From NCBI GenBank assembly GCA_026545225.1, contig CM048849.1:48405836-48469835 (forward strand): a stretch of 64,000 nt of DNA, written 5' to 3'. The DNA comes from Cornus controversa. Taxonomy: Eukaryota; Streptophyta; Magnoliopsida; Cornales; Cornaceae. Below, in pieces: positions 34,801 through 44,385 of this stretch; position 1 is the first letter of the stretch, and every line of letters starts with the position of its first letter. A program made the position numbers and the translations under genes. The notes beneath the pieces were generated by a model. The model was not told the origin of the DNA and made no database searches. It saw nothing but the letters and a program-made list of their open reading frames with translations.

Positions 34801-37800
34801 GCTTAGGATCTCCATCAACTACCCTCAGACAGATTTAATGAAGTTTACCCTCGGTCAGTTTATTAGTTAGTCAGTAAGTTAATCGAGGTTTATTGATTGA
34901 GGAACTCCTTGACAAGTTTGTTGGTTAGTAAATCATCTCTAGGATTTATCCATTAGGGAACTCCCCAGAGGTCATCAGTTAGTAAGTTCATCAAGGTTTA
35001 TCCGTTGGGAGGAACTCTTCGGCCAATTCAAGAACAACTAGGAGCTTTGAGCTAAAAGAGGGGGAGAGAGAGAGAGAGAGAGAGAGCTCTCTAAGGATAA
35101 GGGGATTGTTGAGCTCCCTTTAACAGTAAAAGAGGAACCTAGAAGCAAAAAGGTTCCTTGGGGTGACACGGACCCTCGTCATGCAAGCCCAGGACGCTTT
35201 CCTTCCCAGAGTCAGAGGCGAGCTCCTCATAACAATAAAAGAGGAACTTGGAGTCTTGGACAATAGAAGGTTCCTCGGAGTGGCACGAACCCTTGCCATG
35301 CTAGCCCAAGGAGCTTTCTTAATTAAAAAAAGACAGGCACTCTGAAAGCGGTGAGCACTTGAGCTTTTCAGACATGGTTGAGCACAAGAGTAGAAAGGCC
35401 CTTGAGCTCTAAAAAAGTGAGGGGAAAGCAGTGAAGGCTAAGTGCTACCGAGAGGGGGACAAACGAAGGGACCTCGAGCTCTATAGAATTGAGGGGGGAC
35501 TAGGAAAAGGGACCCTTCGAGGTCCTCAACCTAGGAGGAGCTCTGAGAGTAGGTGACTACCGAGCTTCGCAAAGAAGGAGGGGCTCCACGAACGAGGAAA
35601 CCTTGAAGTGAGAGTGTAAGAAAGCAGAGGAGGCCTTACAAGGCCTCGAGGAACTTTGTGAACGAAGAGGGCTCACAAGCCTCCAGGTAAGAGGATTATA
35701 GGTGAAAAGTCGTGTGTCGTGTCCTTTGTCAGTATTGGGGCTTATTATATATGCCACATCAGCACCCACGTGGCTTTAGAGCTGCCACGTGTCATAGCTC
35801 TGATTTTCGATACCAACAATGGGAAAGGATAATTGAGTAATGATTAAGGAAATAAACAACAATATCTGATAACCAATTGGGATTTATGCCATGTAGATCT
35901 ACTATGGAAGCCATATACTTAATAAGACAACTAATAGGAGAATATCGGTGTAAACAAAAAGACTTAAATATAGTTTTCATAGATTTAGAAAATGCATATG
36001 ATAGAGTGCCAGGGGACATAATTTGGTTGGCTTTACAAAGAAAACAAGTACCTATAAAGCTTATAACTCTTATTTAGGATATGTATAATGAGACATTGAC
36101 TAAAGTTCATACTACATGTCGAGAAACTAGTGAATTTTCTATAAAAGTTGGACTACACCAAGGATCGGTGTTAAGTTCATACCTATTTCCAGTAATGTTA
36201 GACGAAATAACGAAAGATCTTCAAGAAAACATTCCATGGTGTATGTTATTTGCGGATTACATAGTCTTAGTAGATACTTCTAAGGAAGCCTTAGCAACAA
36301 AATTAGAAATATGGAGAAAGTTATTAGAAGCAAGAGGCTTAAAAATTAGTTAAAGTTTTAAAACTAAAACTAAATATATGGAATGCAAATTTGATAAACT
36401 AACAAATGATGACAATATAAATATTACAATCGAGGATCAAAGAGTGACTCAAAATAATTATTTTCGTTACCTAGGATCAATACTACAAAAAAATGGGGAG
36501 ATAGATGGTGATGTAATAAGTAGGATCCAAGCAGAAGGCAAGCTAGTGGTATCCTTTGTGACAAAAGAATACCAAATAAATTAAAAGCAAAATTCTATAA
36601 AACAGTTATTAGACCAATTATATTGTATGGAGCAGTGTGTTGGGAATTGAAAAAACACAAGAACAAAGCATCCATGTTGCGGAAATGAGGATGCTACGTT
36701 AGATGATATGAATCACTCGAAAAGTTAAGATTAATAATGAATGTGTGAGGGAAACACTAGGTATAGCGCCTATAAATTATAAAATTAAAAAAAGTAAACT
36801 TAAGTGATATGGCCACATTCATTGTTGACCCGATGGTACTCTTCTTATAAGAGGAAGAGTTGTTTGCCTAGAAGGTAAGTGACAAAGAGGCCAATCAAAA
36901 CTTACATGGGAGGAAGTAATTAAAAATAATTTAAAAAAGTTAAATCTAAGAGAAGACATGGTATACAATAGGAAGAAATGGAAAAAGAGAATTCATGTGG
37001 CGGACTACATCGATATGGGATAAGGTCTGAAAGATGATGATGATGTTGTTGAGATATATTAATTTATTGACTTTTGCTTTTTAGGTCTTCGGATTATAAA
37101 TTTAGGTTTTCTTTATGTTTACTCATTGTATGCATTGCATGTTGATGGGTTGTGCCTTCTTGGCGCCTTTTATGTGAATTTCCTTTTTAGCTAACCAAAT
37201 ATAATAATAACAAATAACTAAAATGTGAGTGATCATTACCAATCTTGTAAAATCAAATTTAGTTTGGTGTCTTCTTGCGCAGGAGACAATTAGGATTCTG
37301 AAAAATGAGTTATACAGGGTTTTGCTTCCCTTTTTTTCTATAAATTATTGTTAGCTTTCTTCTCACTGAAATACTCGATTAAAAATAATTATATTACAGT
37401 AATATAACAAAAAAATCTGGTTTTCATATATTTCCTTTTAAACAAGTGGTTTTTTTATTCTGCTGTATATATGTGTTTGCTAGGCCTTGCATGTCTGGTG
37501 CTTGTTCATCATGGGAGTGAATTGAGATGTTATTTAGGAATTTTGATCTAGAAGTAATTCTACAGGTGCATGGGACACAATAGGGGATGGGAGGAAGCGG
37601 CCTCAATGCTCACAGGTGTCTCTATAGAACTGAAGACTTGCAATGCTGCTTTGCTTGAAGCTACGGGGAAATCATGGGAAGAGGTTAAGCATCTTTAGAT
37701 TTTTTTCACTATTATATGCTGACTTGTATTTTTCATTAATGTGTTATTTATCAAAGTGATCAGAACATGAATCTTGCATGTCACGAGGGCATTCTGTATT

Positions 37801-39541
37801 GCACTGATGAAGGAAATTCACTTCCAATGAAGTTTTATCTAGGGATTGGGATTATTATGCAGCCAAAGAGTGCTAGATTATTTTATCCAGGGATTGGGAT
37901 TATTATGTAGCCAAAGAGTGCTAGATTATTTTAATAATTATATTGCCTCATGATAACTCTAGGCTATTGGAGAGTTTTACTGGAAGGTAGGGTTATCTAC
38001 CCAATGAATCTGTAATACACCTTGCAGAACTGTGTCCTATATACAGTATGAGCTGGACTTTTCAACTGCTATGCATGTGGAGGGCGTTGTAACCAAAAAT
38101 TGAACTGAAGAAACATGCAATTAGATAATTCATTTAACTTTTTTGCCAGTTAAATGTTGGCTTTTTTGCATTTAATTTGTTCTTAAATAAATGTGAAATG
38201 ATAAACACCTACCTACACTTTTTGAATGCATTTCTTGTGAGGGGTCTTCTTGTACCAATCAAAAGAAATAAATATGTTTGGTTCATGATTCCAAGTATTA
38301 GTTGGTATTAACATGTGAAACCTGATGAGCATCATGTTGGACTAGTCTAAAAAGATTTTATGGTACAATACATGAGTTTGGTTCATGATTCCAAGTATTA
38401 GTTGGTATTAACATGTGAAACCTGATGAGCATCATGTTGGACTAGTCTAAAAAGATTTTATGGTACAATACATGAGTTAAGGGAAAAGCAATGTCTGGAA
38501 GGAACCGATACTTGGAAATATCAAAATGTGTGCCGGTCGATGCTCAACCAATTCAGCATGATAGACTTTATCAAAATGTCAGTATGATTTTTTCTCCTTG
38601 AAGTATCACTTGGTTAAAGCCCGTTAAAGCCCTTGACCAACTATTTGAGATCTGCTACACAAACTATGTTTTGCCATTCAGCTTTATATGAGGCCATACT
38701 TACTATTGTATAATACTCTGATATGTGTTATCTCATTACCTTATACTGTACTAGGTTCACTACCTTTGTTTTATTATCTTCTTGCTGTCTTTCCATAGAT
38801 CTGATACTTTGCTTTCCTTTACTGCGTAGTTGTTTCAGCCTATTAAAGCATTAAGTTCATATCTGCCAAATAGACTTTTAATGTGTTGTTTGGCCATGCA
38901 GTTCATTCAGTAATTTTATTGAACACGGAGCACAATTTATTGGTGCAATGTAGACGGCCTCTACCAGGGGAACCATATAGACCAAAAATTATGTTGAATG
39001 ACTTCCATCATCTTTTCTCGTGTAGTTGTCATAGACATAAGTGTTATATTTGAGTTATTTAATGATTTCAGTAATTACTATGTAGTATGTACTACAACAA
39101 AAGAAAATATGTGAACATGGTTTACATTGCTTTTCTTCTACGAAAAACATGGTATATTATGACGGTAAGTTATAAATAGCAAATACATTAAGGCGTGATG
39201 ACAGTAAGTTTATATTTTAGTATAAACATGTAGACCAAAAATGGAAGGGTAATGTTTGAAATTTAGATCACATGAAAAAACAATGTTTTATTGATGGAAG
39301 AGGTTATAATCAGAAACATGGGCATGTACAACTTTATTGAGAATTTTTACGGGGTTAGAACTTGACACAATATACTTTCTCAGCTGCTTTGTATTAAATC
39401 GATTTTATTTTTTATTTTTATGTTTGGGTATCTTTTTGGTACCTGCATAACCCCATTTTCTCTCAATTGCAGGCATTTTCTTTGGCAGGACTTGGTGGGT
39501 GGAAGCTCCAGGCCCTAGTGAAGCCAAATACTAGTCTATAG
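22812..39541 (+). CDS. SixA-type histidine phosphatase, probably plastid-targeted
   Basis: Five coding exons in phase: 22812-23064, 24017-24116, 24242-24421, 37566-37683 and 39473-39541, giving 239 residues. Residues 1-48 are rich in Ser, Pro and Arg with few acids, like a chloroplast transit peptide. The catalytic core begins LILLRHAKSSW (His73 is the likely phospho-acceptor), continues with DHDRPLSKAGQADA, then SSDAMRTRETLR, and the second active-site His is in MGHNRGWEEA (His182, exon 4). It ends GLGGWKLQALVKPN. RHAKS, RPLxxxG and GHN are the marks of the SixA-like branch of the histidine phosphatase superfamily; the substrate in plants is unknown to me. ATG 22812 has a good context (GCCATGA); an in-frame ATG at 22746 gives an implausible Tyr/His-rich extension. 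Intron 3 is 13,144 bases long (24422-37565) and filled with nested mobile DNA, yet its phase is kept. Confidence 0.9.
23355..23658. mobile_element. hAT-type MITE, ~304 bp
   Basis: Ends are AGGGCCTGTTCGGTAACTT and, inverted, AGGGCCTGTTTGGTAACTT, differing at one base. This end sequence is typical of plant hAT-related MITEs. Flanks AAATGTTT and TAATTTTT agree at six of eight positions, compatible with a worn 8-bp target duplication. The interior is non-coding. It lies in intron 1 of the histidine phosphatase gene. Confidence 0.8.
25560..25825. repeat. ~65-bp tandem repeat (four to five units)
   Basis: Units are built from GGGTTTATCCATCAAGAG, CCAGAGGTCATCAGTTAGTA and AGTCATCTCTGG. One worn unit also occurs at about 34925-34990, on the far side of the inserted Gypsy element. 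Confidence 0.75.
25949..27139. mobile_element. GGCGC-rich inverted-repeat element, copy 2 (1.2 kb)
   Basis: The left end is TGGTTGTTAAAGGCTCAAGG. The right end, inverted, is CATAGTTGTCAAAGACGCGC. Each end leads into GGCGC-rich sequence (GAGGCGCAGGGCGCAAGGCG and, opposite, GGCGCCTCGCCTAGG). GGTTTGC flanks both sides (25942-25948 and 27140-27146), a seven-base perfect target duplication that may be part of 8 or 9. The interior is AT-rich plus a GAA-rich minisatellite and has no transposase. It shares both ends with the 351-bp element at 12735. Duplication length would suit hAT or Mutator-like elements. Confidence 0.7.
26270..26650. repeat. ~80-bp minisatellite with GAAGAAG tracts
   Basis: Five units centre on ACTTAACAAGTTCTGCAGAA near 26295, 26341, 26423, 26505 and 26581, each followed by a GAA/GAAAAG purine tract and AGAGCATGC. 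The array lies wholly inside the GGCGC-ended element and explains most of its extra length over copy 1. Confidence 0.75.
27140..27396. repeat. ~82-bp tandem repeat interrupted by insertions
   Basis: The phrase TATCATGGACCC (or TATCATGTACCC) recurs near 27209, 27291 and 27374, and one more unit lies at about 25847, before the GGCGC-ended element. Units include TTTCACCCTCGGTCAGATCA and CGAGGTTCATCATCCC. The unit also continues after the Gypsy element (34823-34870). The Gypsy element inserted inside a unit. Confidence 0.75.
27397..27681 (-). repeat. 3-prime LTR of the CRM-like element (285 bp)
   Basis: Begins TGATGCAGGAGG and ends GGATCTCCATCA in plus-strand sense, so it has TG...CA ends. It is nearly identical to the block at 34531-34817. 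The adjoining internal sequence at about 27682-27692, minus strand, is purine-rich (CGGGGAGAAT) and fits a polypurine tract. Confidence 0.92.
34215..34475 (-). repeat. Tandem repeats in the leader of the CRM-like element
   Basis: GGCGGCTGCTAGGGTTTT followed by CAGATGGATAAACA or CAGATGGATGAACAGTAGG is repeated about five times, alternating between two spacer types. It lies between the primer site and gag, in the untranslated leader. Confidence 0.75.
34515..34526 (-). other. Primer binding site for initiator tRNA-Met
   Basis: GCTCTGATACCA on the plus strand is the complement of TGGTATCAGAGC, the standard plant LTR-element primer site matching the 3-prime end of initiator tRNA-Met. It lies four bases inside the 5-prime LTR. 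Confidence 0.88.
34531..34817 (-). repeat. 5-prime LTR of the CRM-like element (287 bp)
   Basis: Same ends as its partner. It differs by a two-base length change and one or two substitutions in the purine tract near its start and by one C/T change near its end. Confidence 0.92.
35816..37047 (+). mobile_element. RTE-clade LINE, 5-prime truncated and decayed
   Basis: The plus strand encodes reverse transcriptase blocks in order: GFMPCRSTMEAIYLIRQL, FIDLENAYDRVP, VGLHQGSVLSSYLFPVMLDE, then CMLFADYIVL, where the catalytic FADD has become FADY, then LEARGLKIS and YMECKF. Further on are YLGSILQKNGEIDGDV and the C-terminal RIHVADYIDMG. The frame is broken by stops near 36076, 36352, 36583 and beyond, so it is dead. 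The 3-prime end carries the RTE-type tail GATGATGATGATGTTGTTG at about 37032-37050. The endonuclease domain is missing. It lies in intron 3 of the phosphatase gene, same orientation. Confidence 0.88.
37833..37932. repeat. 48-bp direct tandem duplication
   Basis: Two copies (37833-37880 and 37881-37928) of a unit starting TTTTATCYAGGGATTGGGAT and ending AGTGCTAGATTA differ at only two bases. Located in intron 4 of the phosphatase gene. Confidence 0.9.
38276..38475. repeat. Perfect 100-bp tandem duplication
   Basis: Positions 38276-38375 and 38376-38475 are identical as far as I can see, starting GTTTGGTTCATGATTCC and ending GGTACAATACATGA. Either a very recent duplication or an assembly artefact. 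Intron 4 of the phosphatase gene. Confidence 0.92.
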
Positions 39542-42200
39542 AACTTCGTTCAGTTATTTTGAGTACTAACCCTGCCATATCCCTAACAAAATTCCCACAT
39601 CCACCCTCACCCGGTCTTCCATTTGGTTAGCATCTACAATTCGCATTACTTGCTTCTTATTTGCCCTTTCTCCGTGCTTCCGTAAAACCATGCCTTACTA
39701 AGGGTAACCCTGGATTTGTAAATTAATGAAGAGTGAAAGTTAAAGCTTTGTCATTTGAGATGCATCCACATTTACTAGTGATAATTTGGTGCAAACTGAA
39801 GATTTGGCTTGTAAAAGTTAAAAGTTGTATGCAGGGATGAATCCAGACATTTTACCATAGGGAAGCCAAACAAAATATGCCTATTACTTGCTTAAATTTT
39901 ATAGCATGAAGCCTTCCTATTTATGAGCTGTCGCATGTAAGATGAATGGTGTAGGTGATAATTTATGATTGTTGACTTGCAAATTTGTGAAGCTGCCGAG
40001 GGATCAGATATGGGGGTAGAGTGCATTTTTTCAGTGTTTTGGGAGCTATTGCAATTGCATAGAGGGCTCTTTTTATTATGGAACTGCTTTATGTCAACTG
40101 ATTTTGGTGTTGGGTGGTGGGTTTGCATTTTCTCACTCAGATCCTTTCATGGCTGTACCAAAAGCAAGATTATGTTTCATTTGTTCAATAATATGTCATG
40201 ATTTGGAAGAGAACACTTCCTCCTCCACTTGTATTGTAAATCGCGCTTTGTCACCGAGTTTTTTGACTTATTTATTTATTTTGGGGAGAAATCAGGCACA
40301 GGAGGAACTTATGTCGCTTCAACAACTTTATATCAGTTACCCAACATTGCAATATAAAGTTGTTGTAAAGTTGTATAAGTAATGTGAAATTGTTATAGAT
40401 AGTTACATATGTAAAGTTATGTAAGTGATGTGACATTGTTATGGTTACATAAGGACATTCTTTGTCACGTGTGAGGATCCAGGTTCTTCTATATGGGCCA
40501 AACTAAGAAGGTAAATGATTATTGTATGAACAAATTATGGATGGTAAGAACAAGAAGGATTACTTTAACTTGCCTCTTCAAAAATATGGGTGCCAAAAGG
40601 CCTGCTATATGTATGCCAGACAAGATAGAAAATTGATTGGGACATTGAAGGTCGGGACCATCTCATTAGAATGTGAAAGCCCTTCAAACAAAGGCATTCC
40701 ATCGACTACTCGGGGACCACTATCTTCTTTAATTTTCATAATCTTCATCTGATGTTGTTGAGTTGAAGCAAGGACAGGCATTGTATCAAGTGCTTCCATG
40801 AGTGACAGTGGAAGTTTGTAAAAGAAAAGCAGTACTATAAATAATTGTAATTGTATGATTTGTAGTAGATTCATCTCATTCAATAAATGATGTGGAATTC
40901 ATTCATTTAGTTGTCATTTCATTCAATAGATGATGTAGAATTCATTTCATTTAGTAGATGGGGTTGTACGGTTATGCAATTGTGACAACCTTTCTTTGAA
41001 AATGAATTAATGAATGATATTTGAGTTTTCGTCACGCAATATTATCTTTATAACTTGTCTTAAGGGGTGTAGAAAAGATTGGAAAGAGAAAATTCGTTTG
41101 AGGTGTAAGGATAATGACAACGACGACTTTTCTTAAAGCATGACGTGTCCATAATTAAAAAATTAGTTAAACACTGCGGAAAGGCTTTTAACAAGCCGAT
41201 GAAGAGTAAAGTTCTAAAATTAATGCTTTTAACTTACTCTAATATCATCAAAGTAAAGTTTATATATGTTGGCATTGAGATGGTGAGTAATTTATTTTGG
41301 TTATTATATGCAATAAATCAATGAAGAATTATAAAAAAATTAAGTTATTTCGAACTTGATTAACCTTTTTTTTTTTTCAAAGTCGTAAAAATTATGTTGT
41401 TCATATATTATTTCATTGACGATATTATCAAAAGGGTGATGCTTAGGCAGAATTGTTAAACAGAAACTTTTACATTCATTGGATGCATGTGATAGATCCC
41501 ACCACATGCATCCTATGGATGAGAAAATTTCTGTCTAACACTTCTGCGTAACTATCATTTTTCTTATCAAAATTTAATTCTTATATCTAAATAACTCTAA
41601 ATTTAAAAAGGTAAATAAGAATTTGTTTAAGGGGTATTATTGTAAAATAAAAAAAAAGTATAAGTAAATTGAAAATAATAGTAACCGTGAAACCAAAAAA
41701 AGGAGAAATTATAACTGTACAAGTGTGAGGTAGCTGTAGTTAGGGTTTGTCTTATTTTCTACAACCTTGGAAAAAGAAGATATAGAAGGCTTGGATATCA
41801 GTCTATCAATTAATTCATCAACCATCTAGAGATTCAGGTGGGTGATATTCTACTAATTTACAAAGATTTTTATGTCTTAGTAATAGGTAAAATTTAATTT
41901 AATTAGTTAATAAATAAGAAAATTATTTAGATTATTTAATTTAATTATATAATTTTATGTGAAACATGTCTAAATAATTCTGGTTGTAAATTTTAGATTA
42001 CAAATACGATGATTTTCGTGTATAACGGTATATATATGTGTGTATATATAAACATGTGAATATATATATTTTAGTTTCAATGCAAACTCTCGTATAGATA
42101 CAACAGTGTGTATATCGTGTAGCTTGTATATCTGGAACCCGAAATTAACATTTAACATTAGGCTAGCAGCAAATTACTCAAGAATATACTCGCGCGTGTC

Positions 42201-42234
<34 letters not shown>

Positions 42235-43320
42235 CACACTAAAGACAGATGAAGTTTGGGTGGTGGTGTTAGTACGCCATGGTGTTCAGTGTTCAAGTGA
42301 ATTGGTAATCACCTTACTCAAAAATCAAGTTTAATGGTTTAAAATTAGTTAACCCCATGGTCATGATTTGATTTGTGATTAATAGAGGTTGGATTTAGAT
42401 TATAAATTGACTGCCACAGAGAAGGACCTCTCAGGTTGAAGAGTAACAAAGCTATAAAAATGTTGCGCTATTAAAACAACGTTCCATGCTTTTAGTTGTA
42501 CATATCATTGGGTTGTGAACTTGTGATGTGGTGTAACCACCACTAAAATTAATAACTTAAATTAGTAGTTAAATAAAGGATAAAATTGTAAAAGAATAAT
42601 TAAGTATTTAATAAAACAAATAATAAAAATAAAAAATAAAAATTTAATTCTAATCTAAATGGAAAAATTATATAGATATACAAACTGTAATCCTAATATA
42701 AAAAGAAAAACTAAATTAAGTATGAAGACTATATATATATATATATCGGATTGTATACAAAGTTATAGGATTATACTAATTAGGTGACGGAGAAATAAAA
42801 TCTAGAGGTGATCAAGAAAAATTAGCAAAGTTATTAGGTAAGTAATATATATATATATATATATATGTTTTAAGAATTCTTTTAATGAACATGAATGTGA
42901 ATCTTAAAGAAAAGTCTTAAACATTGTTAAATTAAACTAATTAGAAGAAAATAATTTTGGTTTTTTTTTTTTTTTTTTTTTTGGTTGAGGATCGGCCAGC
43001 AAGGGTTGATTGTCTCCTAATATGGATACGTTTTGAAAATTGAAACTGTTGCTTTGTTTCGTATAAGGTCGCAATGGAGCTTTATCTGTATTTGAAATGA
43101 ATTCGCTCGAATTTCAAGTATAGTTTTGAGACTTGATTGAATTTGGATTAAGCACTTCACCAAATTAAGAATAGATTAAAAAAATAAAAAGAAATGGGAA
43201 AATTAGCAGGTGGTTTCCTTCTGAACGGGGAATTGGTGGAGTGTCTTCTCACGGTTTCTTTTGAACAAATTTGAAGAAGAAGAAGCAGGCAGCACCAACA
43301 GCTCAGCAGCAGCTGTTCCA
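39542..43320. other. Phosphatase 3-prime UTR and intergenic region
   Basis: After the stop at 39541 the 3-prime UTR probably runs 150-250 bases. The remainder up to the next promoter has no supportable exon. Open frames near 39965-40380 and 40522-40752 lack similarity or conserved motifs. At 40310-40480 a GTAAAGTTGT/TAAGTGATGTGACATTG phrase recurs loosely. The MITE at 41434 and TA runs near 42200 and 42735 are the only clear features. Confidence 0.5.
41434..41563. mobile_element. 130-bp hairpin MITE with 9-bp target duplication (Mutator-like)
   Basis: TTATCAAAA occurs on both sides (41425-41433 and 41564-41572). Between them the two halves fold on each other: GATGCTTAGGCAGAA, GTTAAACAGAAA and GGATGCATGTG at the left pair with their counterparts at the right, with an 11-base loop around 41494. 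A perfect nine-base duplication is typical of Mutator-like elements. The element is almost entirely inverted repeat and has no coding room. Confidence 0.85.
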
Positions 43321-43321
43321 T

Positions 43322-43360
<39 letters not shown>

Positions 43361-43372
43361 GTATATGATATT
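43322..43372 (+). promoter_or_regulatory. (CT)n(TA)n core promoter region of the alpha/beta hydrolase gene
   Basis: About 12 CT units (43322-43346) run into TATATATATATATGTATA. Pyrimidine patches and TATA runs are common at plant core promoters, and the ATG follows about 1 kb downstream after what looks like a leader with one or more introns (43400-44385). Exact start and leader splicing cannot be fixed from sequence. Confidence 0.35.
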
Positions 43373-44385
43373 TCACATTACATACTGATAAAGGTAAATT
43401 TTCCTAGCAAAATATCTCTTAATGCTTTTGAATGTTCTTTCGAACCACATTTCATTTTCTTTCAACCCAAAAGAAAAAAAGTAATCGCTGTTAGGTCACG
43501 GTTCAAGTTTGCTTCCGAAACTCCCTACAAATTTCAATTGTTGACCTAAGTAACTTCCAGCTTTTTTTGCTGTAGATTTGCTTTTGTTTCCTCTTTAACT
43601 TTTCTTTTCTTTTACCTTTCTCTAATGTTCTCGTGAGCTTATAGTATTGTGTTGAAGGGTTAAGTTTAAGATCTGAAGTTGTAAGAGGTTGAAATTAGAT
43701 ATCAAGTTTTAGTTTGAGATCTAACTTTTCTGTAGCATCATTAGCAACCAGTGATTATATCTGTAATGGTGGTTTGTGTTTTTCTTCTTTAAATGTGACA
43801 TTTCTTTTCTTCTTTAATAGATAAAAGTTGGGTTAGCCTTTACCAGTTGGAGTTTAAAGCATATCAGTCTTTCAGCTTCCAGATTCAGAGGCCTTTTCTC
43901 TATATTTTTGGCTGTTGTTGGTGATGGATCTATAGCAGCACGCCTTCAAAAAGCTGAGAAGGGCACTGTTTTGATGGTGTTACTTATCTCAGCTCGAATT
44001 CATCGCATCTTCAACATTTTGGAAAAGGGTTCCTCCAGATTGATTGAGGCTGTGCATAACTAGCAAGATTCAACTTTTCTCTCCATGATGATGAGGTGGA
44101 GGCTTTTTCTGAGATTCTGATGTCGGTCAGATAGTTGGATATGAATCTATGATGATTGTAAATCATTATTGTTACTGAGTTTTATTTATTATTCAAAGCT
44201 CATCGTCTTTCACAAGACCCTTTTTGCCATTTTTGTTGTCTACTTCTGCACAAACGCCTGGCATTCTAGATCAAAGAAAAGGAGTTCAATTATTGCATGG
44301 TAGGGGTTTGAATTTCAGCTTCCCAGAGTCTCCGCTCTACTTGTTCTCGCAGAGGCGGAGTGGCTCTGAGGTTCTTCTGTGGAGG

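Larger units (their letters stand above)
27397..34817 (-). mobile_element. Young Ty3/Gypsy retrotransposon, CRM-like clade
   Basis: This 7.4-kb element is bounded by two LTRs (27397-27681 and 34531-34817) and by ACTAC on both sides (27392-27396, 34818-34822). Reading on the minus strand it has a 5-prime leader, gag with a CCHC knuckle near 31340-31385, a protease motif DGGSS near 31070-31090, reverse transcriptase with YFDDV near 30000-30025, RNase H near 29550-29600, and integrase with its zinc-binding part near 28900-29030 and core near 28470-28830. The RT and the RPERYP...KLHARASGPF integrase end resemble chromoviruses of the CRM (centromeric) clade, and, as known for that clade, coding similarity runs on up to the 3-prime LTR. 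The LTRs differ at only two or three bases plus a short indel, so insertion was recent, of the order of a few hundred thousand years at common plant rates and older at tree rates. It is nearly whole but broken, with about one to three breaks. Confidence 0.9.
24870..35815. mobile_element. Composite nested repeat block filling intron 3 of the phosphatase gene
   Basis: Unique-looking intron gives way near 24870 to GC-richer, tandem-rich DNA. It resumes after each inserted element (25949-27139 and 27397-34817) with the same phrases, such as CCCTCGGTCAG, CAGAGGTCATCAGTTAGTAAG and TCATCGAGGTT, so it was one continuous sequence that later received both insertions. The right part (35030-35815) has GA-rich low complexity, a doubled GAGGAACTTGGA/AAGGTTCCT segment, and ends with TGGCTTTAGAGCTGCCACGTG. 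Near 35795-35812 the minus strand reads TTGGTATCGAAAATCAGAGC, reminiscent of an LTR-element primer site. It may be a large non-coding LTR-type derivative; no LTR pair was found, so the class is open. Confidence 0.45.

Noticed and set aside
39965-40752. Several overlapping open frames downstream of the phosphatase gene
   Set aside because: They conflict in frame and strand, lack family motifs, and follow the natural stop of the gene.
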